13,653 bases of DNA from Acidimicrobiia bacterium (GTDB taxonomy: Bacteria; Actinomycetota; Acidimicrobiia; Acidimicrobiales; Ilumatobacteraceae). The DNA lies in contig RGSV01000013.1 in assembly GCA_010025655.1 (NCBI GenBank), positions 1 to 13,653 on the forward strand, read 5' to 3'. The translations under genes and the position numbers were made by a program. Shown one piece after another: positions 1 through 6,423 of the stretch; the stretch's first letter is position 1, and each line of letters starts with the position of its first letter. The notes below the pieces were generated by a model. That model searched no databases. It had not been told where the DNA came from and saw nothing but the letters and a program-made list of their open reading frames with translations.

Positions 1-374
1 GTCTCGCTGGCGACAACGAGATCGCAACCGAGCGCGAGGTTGCACCCTGCGCCGACCGCCACCCCACGCACCTTGGCGATGGTCGGCTGGGGCATGCGGT
101 GCAGCGAGAGCGCAGCGTCGTTCACCGAACGCATGGCAACCAGTTGGTGCACGGGTCGTTCGCCAGCGGTGCGCGCCGACAAGTCGGCACCCGAGCAGAA
201 CTCGCCCCCTGCCCCGGTGATCACCACACAGCGAACCGTGGTGTCGGCAGAGAGTGCACGAAACGTCTCGGCCAACTGGCCCCACATCTCGCCCGTCACG
301 GCATTTTTGCGTTGCGGACGGTTGATGGTGACCGTCGCTACCCCGCCATCACGCGTGACCTCGATGTCGGCCAT
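1..374 (-). CDS. Enoyl-CoA hydratase/isomerase (crotonase) family protein, N-terminal part; 3' end outside window
   Basis: Reading leftward from the ATG at 374 gives 124 uninterrupted codons to the window edge. The visible part has the crotonase hallmarks: an N-terminal strand leading into INRPQRKNA (about residues 17-25), the first oxyanion-hole/CoA segment TGAGGEFCSGADL (53-65), and the second segment VRGVAVGAGCNLALGCDL (102-119). Family members hydrate, isomerise or otherwise convert acyl-CoA thioesters in the cytoplasm. At the place where classical hydratases carry the first catalytic Glu (GGGCE) this protein has Asn112, so plain 2-enoyl-CoA hydratase activity should not be assumed; an isomerase or another crotonase reaction is possible. 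The position of the second catalytic acid lies outside the window. It diverges from the small gene at 395 and shows no functional link with the phosphonate genes. Family assignment is firm; the substrate is unknown. Confidence 0.9.
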   Translation of the reverse strand, partial: MADIEVTRDGGVATVTINRPQRKNAVTGEMWGQLAETFRALSADTTVRCVVITGAGGEFCSGADLSARTAGERPVHQLVAMRSVNDAALSLHRMPQPTIAKVRGVAVGAGCNLALGCDLVVASE

Positions 375-380
375 ATAGAG

Positions 381-388
381 ACGATACT
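381..388. promoter_or_regulatory. Candidate overlapping divergent -10 elements (leaderless starts both ways)
   Basis: Only 20 bp separate the start codons at 374 (-) and 395 (+). On the minus strand TATCGT (381-386) lies 6 nt before the ATG. On the plus strand GATACT (383-388) lies 6 nt before the GTG. Each matches 4 of 6 positions of the TATAAT consensus, and each would place transcription initiation at the start codon itself. No convincing Shine-Dalgarno sequence precedes either gene. This is an inference from spacing; -35 elements are not evident. Confidence 0.35.
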
Positions 389-394
389 TGCAAG

Positions 395-505
395 GTGGGT
401 TTTGATCCGCACCGCAAATACAAGGCGACTCGCCTCGACTATGTGGTGATTGCTAGCGCGTTCGCCATCATCACTGCGCTCGTCGCGTGGGCATTTTTCG
501 CATGA
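395..505 (+). CDS. Small single-pass membrane protein (36 aa), unknown function
   Basis: A GTG start at 395 opens a 36-codon frame ending in TGA at 503-505, which overlaps the ATG of the next gene at 502 (ATGA). The product starts with a short basic segment (GFDPHRKYKATRLDY) followed by one hydrophobic stretch of about 20 residues (roughly 17-36: VVIASAFAIITALVAWAFFA) ending at the C-terminus. It therefore reads as a single transmembrane helix with a positively charged cytoplasmic N-terminus. The coupled stop/start, the clean hydrophobic pattern and the otherwise unexplained gap between the neighbouring genes argue that it is real. I do not recognise a named family. Chance hydrophobicity in a short frame is the main alternative. 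Confidence 0.6.
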   Translation: MGFDPHRKYKATRLDYVVIASAFAIITALVAWAFFA

Positions 506-759
506 GCCCGCAACACAAGCGGGGCAAGCGCGTGCGAGCGAAAAGCACGCCTCGCCGCCAACGGCCCGCGACGATATGGGACGGCCTCTACGGTCACGTC
601 GATGTGCGTCGTGTGCAGCCCTACGAGGCGCGCAAAGAATACGTGTGCCCGGGTTGCCACCGCACGATCCCGGTCGGCATGGGGCACGTCGTGTGCGTGC
701 CGAGCGAGGCACCAGATTTGCGCCGCCACTGGCACAAGGGGTGTTGGGAGCGCCGCTAA
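502..759 (+). CDS. Small zinc-ribbon-like protein (85 aa), conserved actinobacterial type
   Basis: The start is taken as ATG 502 (MSPQHKRGKR) because it overlaps the preceding stop as ATGA; an in-frame ATG at 487 would only add five residues. The N-terminal third is very basic (RGKRVRAKSTPRRQR), suggesting contact with nucleic acid or acidic surfaces. The C-terminal half carries a likely metal site: C49-P-G-C52, H62, then HWHKGCW with H76, H78 and C81. From memory, actinobacterial proteins of this length and pattern are often deposited as 'ATP/GTP-binding protein', but no nucleotide-binding motif is visible here, so that name looks unsupported. Function unknown. It ends 11 bp before the converging phnE stop codon. 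Confidence 0.8.
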   Translation: MSPQHKRGKRVRAKSTPRRQRPATIWDGLYGHVDVRRVQPYEARKEYVCPGCHRTIPVGMGHVVCVPSEAPDLRRHWHKGCWERR

Positions 760-770
760 CGCGCGAGCGG
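753..770. terminator. Weak bidirectional hairpin between converging genes
   Basis: CCGCT (753-757) and AGCGG (766-770) form a 5-bp stem around an 8-nt loop. It overlaps the stop codon of the zinc-ribbon gene and abuts the phnE stop at 771-773. The following bases (TTATT) are only modestly T-rich. It could act as a short intrinsic terminator in both directions, but the stem is too short to be sure. Confidence 0.25.
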
Positions 771-2468
771 TTATTCCACTAGCCAGCGCACGAACGTGCC
801 GATCAGTTCGATCGAGTACACGATCACGAAGATGACGATCACGATTGCGCCGACCGTTGGCTCTTGCAACACCCGCAACGCAGAAAGCAGCAAGAACCCG
901 ATGCCGCCACCGCCGATGATGCCGAGCACGGTCGACGAGCGCAGATTCACGTCGAGCATGTAGAGCGTCTGGCTCACGAGGTTGGGCAATGCCTGCGGAA
1001 TCACCGAGGTGACGAACTCCTGCGCCCGCGACGCACCAGTGGCGAACACGGCCTCGCGCGGCTCAGGTGACACTTCTTCGAGCGCGTCACCGATGAGCTT
1101 GGCCATGAACGTCGCCGTACCGACGGTGAGCGCGAGCGTGCCGGGCACCGGCCCGAGACCCATGGCGGCCACGAAGAGCACAGCGACAATCAATTCGGGC
1201 AAGCCACGCAACGCGAGCATGAACAGTCGCGTCGTGCCGTAGACGAAGCGGTTCACCACGATGTTGCGCGCCGACAAGATGCCGAGCGGCACCGAAATGA
1301 CCAAACCCAGCGTGGTGGCGATGAAGCCGATTGCTACGGTCTCGCGAATGCCCTGCCAAAGTTCGGGGCCAGCAGTGGTGAAGTCGGGCGGGAAGAGTCG
1401 ACCGAAACTGTCGATGACTTCGTCGCCGAGGCCGAGTGCGGAGAGGTACGGAATATCGATGGTTGCAAACGCCACCACGATGAGCACGAGATAGATGATG
1501 CCAGCCGATGCACGGACCAATCGCTCGTAGGTCCACGGTGGAGTAAGACGCCGGGTCGTGACGGCATCGACGAGCAAGCGGTGGTCACGGCGTTCGCGGG
1601 CCATCGTGCGGGGGGTCTTCTTCGTCGGCGACGAAAGATGGTCACCAATGATTGATGCGCGAAGCCGTGTCGACACCACTTCGATCAGGGTGATGACGAC
1701 AAAGATCACCCCGACAGCGGCAATCGCACGCTGATAATCGAGGCTGCGCAGGTGCTGCTGAACCACGAAGCCCACGCCACCTGCACCGACGAAACCCAGC
1801 ACCGCCGACTCGCGCAGGTTGATGTCGAGTCGATACAACGCCGTGCCGATGAACGACGGCGTCACTTGTGGCACCAACGTGGCGAGCACGGTTTGCCATT
1901 TGCCGGCGCCAGTCGAGGTCACCGCCTCGCGCGACATTGCCTCGGTGTTTTCGACGGCCTCGGTGAAGAGCTTGCCGACCATGCCGATGGAGTGAATCGC
2001 CAAAGCGAGCAGACCTGGCAGCGGCCCGATGCCGAGTGGCAACGTGAGCACTGCAGCGAGCACCAAGGTGGGTAAAGCACGGGTGAGAGTGATGATGGCG
2101 CGCGCCACTGCGAACACCACCGGATTCGGGGTGGTGTTGCGGGCCGCCATGAAGGCCAGCGGGATACTGAGCACTACGCAGGCCGTGGTGCCAATCAATG
2201 CCATCCAAATCGTTTCCACCGTGGCCTTCAACACCACGCGCATGTTGTCGAAGTTGGGCGGCACCATGTCGACCACGAGGTTCCACAGTTCGGTGAAACC
2301 GCCAAAGAGTGTGAGCAGCGTCATGTCGATGTACATCCACGACCACACGACGCCCACGACGTAGGCGACAAACACCGCCAACAGCGCCTTGCTCTGCCAC
2401 TTTCGCGGTGCGCGGGGCAGCTTGTTGCCGGCCGCGCGGGCCAGCGGCTCGACGTGCGCCGCCGTCAT
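771..2468 (-). CDS. phnE: Phosphonate ABC transporter permease, two PhnE domains fused in one chain
   Basis: 565 aa, about twice the length of a usual PhnE (about 260-290 aa). It contains two complete binding-protein-dependent permease domains in tandem. The first half (about 1-275) has its ATPase-coupling EA loop at EAVTSTGA (181-188) and the PhnE ending LGFVGAGGVGF (224-234). After a charged cytoplasmic linker (about 275-318), the second half repeats the plan with EAVFATGA (472-479) and LGIIGGGGIGF (515-525). Each half has several hydrophobic segments. The single chain can therefore supply both membrane domains that PhnC energises to import phosphonate delivered by PhnD. Start ATG 2468 follows the phnC stop by 1 nt, indicating translational coupling. 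Sequence drift between the halves suggests an old fusion of PhnE1 and PhnE2 rather than a recent duplication. The substrate (phosphonate, or possibly phosphite or phosphate ester) is inferred from the neighbours. Confidence 0.93.
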   Translation of the reverse strand: MTAAHVEPLARAAGNKLPRAPRKWQSKALLAVFVAYVVGVVWSWMYIDMTLLTLFGGFTELWNLVVDMVPPNFDNMRVVLKATVETIWMALIGTTACVVLSIPLAFMAARNTTPNPVVFAVARAIITLTRALPTLVLAAVLTLPLGIGPLPGLLALAIHSIGMVGKLFTEAVENTEAMSREAVTSTGAGKWQTVLATLVPQVTPSFIGTALYRLDINLRESAVLGFVGAGGVGFVVQQHLRSLDYQRAIAAVGVIFVVITLIEVVSTRLRASIIGDHLSSPTKKTPRTMARERRDHRLLVDAVTTRRLTPPWTYERLVRASAGIIYLVLIVVAFATIDIPYLSALGLGDEVIDSFGRLFPPDFTTAGPELWQGIRETVAIGFIATTLGLVISVPLGILSARNIVVNRFVYGTTRLFMLALRGLPELIVAVLFVAAMGLGPVPGTLALTVGTATFMAKLIGDALEEVSPEPREAVFATGASRAQEFVTSVIPQALPNLVSQTLYMLDVNLRSSTVLGIIGGGGIGFLLLSALRVLQEPTVGAIVIVIFVIVYSIELIGTFVRWLVE

Positions 2469-2469
2469 G

Positions 2470-3312
2470 TCAGGCGCGCTGACGTTCGGTTATCGGTGCG
2501 GCTGCAGGCGTACTCGGGGTGGCGAGAAGCTCCGACTCGCGGTCCACTCGGCGGTACACCTCCATCACGTCAGTTTGTGACAGGCCGCGCGCATCTTGAT
2601 CGAGCACCACGCGTCCGTCGCGCAAGCCGACGATGCGATGCGCCCAGCCGAGTGCAAGCTCCACCTGGTGCAAGGTGACGATGACGGTCATCTTGTCTTC
2701 GGTGGCCACCTTGAGCAACAACTCGAGCACCTGCGCGCTCGACTCGGGGTCGAGAGATGCCACTGGTTCGTCGGCCAGCAGCAACTGTGGCTGCTGCATG
2801 ATCGTGCGGGCGATGGCAACGCGTTGCATTTGGCCACCCGACAAAGTGTCGGCACGCTGATAGGCCTGCGGGGCGAGACCCACGCGCTCAAGGTGATCGA
2901 ACGCCTCACGGCGCAGCGTGCGTGGGTACGACCACACGCCATAACGCGGGCCACGCAAGCGGCCGAGCGCACCGCTCAACACGTTCTCGAGGCAGGTCGC
3001 CCGACCCACCAAACCGAATTGCTGAAAGACGAATCCGACGTTGCGTCGCACGTCGCGCAACTGCTTGCTCGAAGCCGATGACACCTCGACGCCGAACACT
3101 TTCACGGTGCCGGCGGTGGGCTTGTGCAGCCCGTTGAGATGGCGCATCAGCGTTGACTTACCTGAGCCTGAAAGGCCGATGAGTGACAGCAACTGACCTT
3201 TCGGCACGGTCATTGACACGTTGTCGAGGGCCAGCGTGCCGTTGGGGAAACGCTTCGATACTCCGGTGAGGCTGATGAGGGGATCAGCCCCACCGGAGAG
3301 AACGGTGGTCAT
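2470..3312 (-). CDS. phnC: Phosphonate ABC transporter ATP-binding protein PhnC
   Basis: 280 aa with all ABC ATPase motifs: Walker A GLSGSGKST (46-54), Q-loop FVFQQFG (94-100), signature LSGGQMQRVAIART (157-170), Walker B LLLADEP (177-183) and the H-loop His at 215 (TLHQ). It hydrolyses ATP at the inner face of the membrane to drive uptake through the PhnE fusion. The start is placed at ATG 3312 (MTTVLSGGAD). The open frame reaches back to an ATG at 3387, but the extra 25 residues (rich in Arg and Asn) overlap the end of phnD and are not PhnC-like. The gap to phnD is 43 nt and no clear Shine-Dalgarno is seen. A 20-residue Ala/Pro/Glu-rich tail (about 261-280) extends past the normal PhnC end. 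Confidence 0.95.
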   Translation of the reverse strand: MTTVLSGGADPLISLTGVSKRFPNGTLALDNVSMTVPKGQLLSLIGLSGSGKSTLMRHLNGLHKPTAGTVKVFGVEVSSASSKQLRDVRRNVGFVFQQFGLVGRATCLENVLSGALGRLRGPRYGVWSYPRTLRREAFDHLERVGLAPQAYQRADTLSGGQMQRVAIARTIMQQPQLLLADEPVASLDPESSAQVLELLLKVATEDKMTVIVTLHQVELALGWAHRIVGLRDGRVVLDQDARGLSQTDVMEVYRRVDRESELLATPSTPAAAPITERQRA

Positions 3313-3355
3313 GCGAATGTTGCGCGAGTGGTTACGGTCGTTGTTGCGTTGAGTG

Positions 3356-4438
3356 TTAGCGGCAACGGCTCGACTTGGTGGCTTCACACACCTGGCGAAT
3401 CGCGTCGTACACCGCGTCGCTCGTGGGCTTGAAGCCCCACGTGGCGTCTTCGATCACGTTGCAGTTCGTCTCGTTTGCGCAGAGACCCATGCTGACGAAC
3501 GCCGTCTTGTTGATCTTCTCAAGGATCGTCTTCTTCAGTAATGCAAAGAGATCGGCGGGCAGGTCCTTACGCACCGCGATCGGCGAGTTCGGAATCTCAC
3601 CGCTCTTCCACACGACGTTGAAGTCGGAGGTCTTGATCAAGCCGCGGTCGACGAGCAACTTGTCGAACATGTCGTCGTAGACGAAGCCTGCATCGCACGT
3701 GCCGGCCTGCACTGCAAGCACCGACTTGTCGTGACCACCGGCGAGCACCGAGCGGTAGTCAGTCGCCTGAATACCGTTTTCGAGCAGACCAGCCGTCGGA
3801 TAGAGGAAGCCCGAGGTTGACGCGGCGTCAACGAAGCACAGGTTCTTACCTTTCACGTCTTTGATCGAGTTGATGCCAGAGCCCTTCTTCGTCACGAGGT
3901 AGGACAGGTAATAGCCCGAGGCCACCGTCGAAGTCGGCACCGAGGCACCGACGGCGTCGATCTTTGCACCGCGCGCCTTGGCCAACACATATGAGAACGG
4001 CCCATAGAACACCACGTCGGCGCGACCGGCAACTTGGGCTTCAATGACGCCCGCGTAGTCGGTGGCAGAAATAAAGGTGGTTGGCAGACCGGTCTCTTTC
4101 TCGATGACTTTGACGAAGTTCTGGTAGCGCAGCGTCATGGTTGCCACGTTCTCGCTCGGCACGGCCGCGATCACGAGCTTGGAGGGCCAGCCCGCGCGGG
4201 AGGTCGAGGCACCCTTGGCGGCTGCAGCTGCAGTCCAGGTGTACTTCTTGGTCTTGGCGTTGTAGGTGCAGGTCAGCGTGCCGCTCTTGCGGTTGAGCTG
4301 TGCCTTGGTGCACGCCTGGCCGGCACTCACGCTGGTGAGGGCCTGCGACATGGCAGGTGCGCTGATCGCGAGCACGAATGCGGCAACGGCAGCAACTCGC
4401 GCGAAGCGACGAAGGGTGGGCGTGGAACTGAGCTTCAT
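3356..4438 (-). CDS. phnD: Phosphonate ABC transporter substrate-binding protein PhnD, with extra N-terminal Cys-pair segment
   Basis: 360 aa exported binding protein. Residues 1-33 form a Sec signal peptide (basic RRFAR, hydrophobic core, cleavage plausible after SQA at 33 or APA at 29). There is no lipobox Cys, so it appears secreted or wall-associated rather than a lipoprotein. The PhnD domain starts near 87 (KLVIAAVPSEN) and contains GRADVVFYGPFSYVLAK (137-153) and the phosphonate-loop STSG (206-209), matching the segment that grips the phosphonate oxygens in E. coli PhnD. Near the amine-binding position E. coli has His-Glu, where this protein has H235-D236; substrate preference cannot be read from that alone. 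Between signal peptide and domain lies a compact insert with C43 and C57 and a TKKYTW strand-like end, followed by an Ala-rich linker. It is preceded by a strong Shine-Dalgarno and sits 50 nt after the upstream secreted-protein gene. Confidence 0.94.
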   Translation of the reverse strand: MKLSSTPTLRRFARVAAVAAFVLAISAPAMSQALTSVSAGQACTKAQLNRKSGTLTCTYNAKTKKYTWTAAAAAKGASTSRAGWPSKLVIAAVPSENVATMTLRYQNFVKVIEKETGLPTTFISATDYAGVIEAQVAGRADVVFYGPFSYVLAKARGAKIDAVGASVPTSTVASGYYLSYLVTKKGSGINSIKDVKGKNLCFVDAASTSGFLYPTAGLLENGIQATDYRSVLAGGHDKSVLAVQAGTCDAGFVYDDMFDKLLVDRGLIKTSDFNVVWKSGEIPNSPIAVRKDLPADLFALLKKTILEKINKTAFVSMGLCANETNCNVIEDATWGFKPTSDAVYDAIRQVCEATKSSRCR

Positions 4439-4444
4439 GGGGTT

Positions 4445-4450
4445 CTCCTT
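4445..4450 (-). promoter_or_regulatory. Strong Shine-Dalgarno of phnD
   Basis: AAGGAG on the minus strand lies 6 nt before the phnD ATG at 4438. It is the clearest ribosome binding site in the window; most other genes here are coupled or appear leaderless. It fits the binding protein being needed in excess over PhnC and PhnE. Confidence 0.75.
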
Positions 4451-4488
4451 TGGGGGTGGTTAGCGGTTAGTGGTTGATGATGACGCGA

Positions 4489-6195
4489 TTACTTGCCGGC
4501 TTTGGTCGGTGCCGGAGCGGTGAGCTCGAACATTGCAACGGTGCCCGACAGTTCGTAGGAGACGATGACCAGCGGCTTACCAGTCGGGCTCTCGCTCGCC
4601 TCGAGGAACAAGACGCCCTCGGGCGACACATCACCCGCAGTGTTCAGGTAAATGTTGCCACCCGGCAGGCTCGTGTTGAGGTACTGGCGGAACTGCGGGA
4701 GCACCGGATTGGTCACGTCGTAGAGCACGATGCCGCTGTCGCGCTCGAGCGCGAGCACCATCCACTGGCGGCCGTAGGCCGTGCCGACGGCGAGACCTTC
4801 AGGCTCAGGACCTTTCGCCGACGAGCGTGACTCGAACGAACCAACGAGGCCCGTTTCGGTGTTCCAGTCGGAGTTGAACAGCAACGGACGTCGTGCCGCC
4901 ACGAGTCGCTCGAGTTCGTCACCCGAGTCATAGACGATGTCGGCGTTAAATACACCGTCAATCGTGTTGCTCTTCCACACCGTGAACGAACGACCGCCAA
5001 AGGTGTAGGCGGGCGTCACCTTGGTGGTTGACCCCACGATGGTGCCAGTGACGACCGCCGGCGGGAACACGGTGACGCGGGCACGACCAGCGACGCTCGA
5101 CGGTGTGAGGTTGGTGTCGAGGCCGACGTCGGCGTAGCGCGGATCTTCGCGTTCGGCTGTGGTCGTGCTGGTGCCGCCGAGCAGACATGGCCATTCGCGG
5201 GCGTCACCTTCGTTGGCGGTGATCATGTAGGTGTTGCCACCTGCGGTGACTGATGCGATGGCGTCGGGCAGATACATGCCCTGCACGTTGCGTGGCACGA
5301 TATTGATCGCGTTGTCGCGGTCGCTCATGTCGAGACCCGTGTTGTACACGTTGTGGTTCTTGTAGCCGAGGCCGAGCACGTTCGTGATGGTCGCCGTGGC
5401 GAGGTCAACTGTTGCAATCGAGTTGTTCTCTTGCAGCGTCACGTAGGCGGTCGTGCTGTCGGCGGAAATCGCCGCGTATTCAGGCTCGAGGTCTTGTTCG
5501 ACCGAAGCGCCCGGGCCGAAGATGCGGCCACCGGCGTAGATGATCGCGTTCTTGCGTTGGGCGAAGCTCGTGAAGTCAACCGTCTTCACGGTCGGCGGGG
5601 TGGCTTCGAGATCAACGATGGAGATGCTGCCCTTCGGGTCGGAGGTCTCCGGAAGAGCACCGTTCACGAGGCAGTAGTCCTTGGGTTCGCCTTCGTTCGC
5701 GCTGATGGCGTATTTGCCATCGCTGCTGATGGTCACTGAGTCGGGCAACGCGCCGACGGTCAAGCCGGCGGGCAGACCCTTCACCATCTTGCCGTTGACG
5801 TCCATCACGAACAAGATGCCTGGTGCGGTCTTCGATGCGCCAGCCGAAGCGACGACGACAATGCCGTTTTTCGCGGCAACACTCTGAATGCCGCTCGAAC
5901 CGAGTGCCGTGAAATCAACCGACTTGACGAGCTTCACTTTCTTGGGGTTGCTGATGTCGACGATGTCGATGGTGTTCTTGGCACCGTTGGTGACGAAGAG
6001 TCGCTTCGACTCTTTGTCAACCGCGGAGATCTCCGCTCCGGCGAGACCAGCGCCCGACGTCCAGCGTCCGACGAATCGAAGCTCAGAACCGTTGACGGGC
6101 ACCGTGTTGGCACCCGCCGAAGAAGCTGCAAATGAGCCAGCGGCTAGCGCAAGTGCGGTGGATAGGACGGCAATAACGCGTGTTGAAGTTTTCAT
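4489..6195 (-). CDS. Secreted choice-of-anchor I family beta-propeller-like protein
   Basis: 568 aa from ATG 6195 (MKTSTRVIAVLSTALALAAG). An in-frame ATG at 6291 would add 32 residues, several of them basic, ahead of an otherwise ideal Sec signal peptide, so 6195 is preferred. The signal peptide is about 1-29, with cleavage likely after AGA. The mature part shows propeller-like repeats typical of the choice-of-anchor I group: FVTNGAKNTIDIVDISNP (67-84), SANEGEPKDY (165-174), TLQENNSIATVDL (253-265), LDMSDRDNAINI (288-299), ITANEGDAREW (325-335), PEPEGLAVG (463-471) and SPEGVLFLEA (524-533). C175 and C337 are the only cysteines in the mature chain and could pair. No C-terminal anchor (sortase signal, PEP-CTERM or transmembrane helix) is present, so it is probably released. 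Biochemical function in this family is poorly known; some relatives are annotated as alkaline phosphatase or phytase-like. Its place directly before phnD suggests a role in phosphorus scavenging, which is inference. Confidence 0.82.
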   Translation of the reverse strand: MKTSTRVIAVLSTALALAAGSFAASSAGANTVPVNGSELRFVGRWTSGAGLAGAEISAVDKESKRLFVTNGAKNTIDIVDISNPKKVKLVKSVDFTALGSSGIQSVAAKNGIVVVASAGASKTAPGILFVMDVNGKMVKGLPAGLTVGALPDSVTISSDGKYAISANEGEPKDYCLVNGALPETSDPKGSISIVDLEATPPTVKTVDFTSFAQRKNAIIYAGGRIFGPGASVEQDLEPEYAAISADSTTAYVTLQENNSIATVDLATATITNVLGLGYKNHNVYNTGLDMSDRDNAINIVPRNVQGMYLPDAIASVTAGGNTYMITANEGDAREWPCLLGGTSTTTAEREDPRYADVGLDTNLTPSSVAGRARVTVFPPAVVTGTIVGSTTKVTPAYTFGGRSFTVWKSNTIDGVFNADIVYDSGDELERLVAARRPLLFNSDWNTETGLVGSFESRSSAKGPEPEGLAVGTAYGRQWMVLALERDSGIVLYDVTNPVLPQFRQYLNTSLPGGNIYLNTAGDVSPEGVLFLEASESPTGKPLVIVSYELSGTVAMFELTAPAPTKAGK

Positions 6196-6203
6196 CGCGC
6201 GAG

Positions 6204-6209
6204 AATCTA
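6204..6209 (-). promoter_or_regulatory. Candidate -10 element for the secreted-protein/phnDCE operon
   Basis: TAGATT on the minus strand ends 8 nt before the ATG at 6195, which would give a leaderless or nearly leaderless transcript. No Shine-Dalgarno lies between it and the start codon. A -35 at the usual 16-18 bp spacing is not recognisable. The same -10-to-start geometry occurs before the genes at 6424 and 7788. Confidence 0.4.
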
Positions 6210-6258
6210 CGACTCGCAGGTTTCGCCGCGTTTGACGACTGGCATACGAATGGCGCAT

Positions 6259-6291
6259 TTTTGGTGAACATCGCATGACCGTTTTGTGCAC
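6259..6291 (-). promoter_or_regulatory. PHO-box-like 11-bp direct repeats
   Basis: Read on the minus strand, three consecutive 11-bp units occur: GTGCACAAAAC (6291-6281), GGTCATGCGAT (6280-6270) and GTTCACCAAAA (6269-6259). The second and third resemble the actinobacterial PhoP direct-repeat unit, whose core is close to GTTCACC with 11-bp spacing; the first is a poor match. The block lies in the divergent control region, about 50 bp upstream of the proposed -10 at 6204-6209. That is farther upstream than the usual overlap with the -35. Phosphate-starvation control would suit the gene content, but this is a motif judgement by eye. Confidence 0.35.
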
Positions 6292-6335
6292 CTCGTGAGG
6301 TCACTCAGGTGCCACTGCCTGATCGCGACGTAACG

Positions 6336-6355
6336 AGCGAACCATCGAGTTCGCT
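6336..6355. promoter_or_regulatory. Perfect 7-6-7 inverted repeat, possible operator
   Basis: AGCGAAC (6336-6342) is followed by a 6-nt spacer and its exact reverse complement GTTCGCT (6349-6355). It is intergenic, 68 nt upstream of the dioxygenase start at 6424. Its size suits a dimeric transcription factor, and it is not followed by a T-run, so it is unlikely to be a terminator. The factor is unknown and no regulator gene is present in the window. Confidence 0.35.
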
Positions 6356-6409
6356 GGCAATTCACATGCTGTTGCCCTCGACGTCGCCGTGGGCATCGAC
6401 AGCGAAGGG

Positions 6410-6415
6410 TATTCT
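6410..6415 (+). promoter_or_regulatory. Candidate -10 element for the catabolic operon
   Basis: TATTCT (4 of 6 bases of TATAAT) ends 8 nt before the GTG at 6424, consistent with a leaderless transcript. An AAGG only 3 nt from the GTG is too close to be a convincing ribosome binding site. No standard -35 is evident. Confidence 0.4.
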
Positions 6416-6423
6416 CAAGGCTC

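Noticed and set aside
1642..2400. 252-codon open frame antisense-phased to phnE
   Set aside because: It is an alternate frame inside phnE, with His/Arg-rich composition typical of GC-rich shadow frames and no recognisable domain.
3313..3387. Longer phnC starting at ATG 3387
   Set aside because: The extra 25 residues overlap the end of phnD, are rich in Arg and Asn and are not PhnC-like; ATG 3312 begins a normal PhnC N-terminus.
6196..6291. Longer secreted protein starting at ATG 6291
   Set aside because: It would bury a classic Sec signal peptide behind 32 partly basic residues and run through the -10 and PHO-box-like region.
6291..6300. CCTC-GT-GAGG short palindrome in the control region
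   Set aside because: Arms of only 5 bp when extended by one base, no second copy; too weak to call an operator separately.
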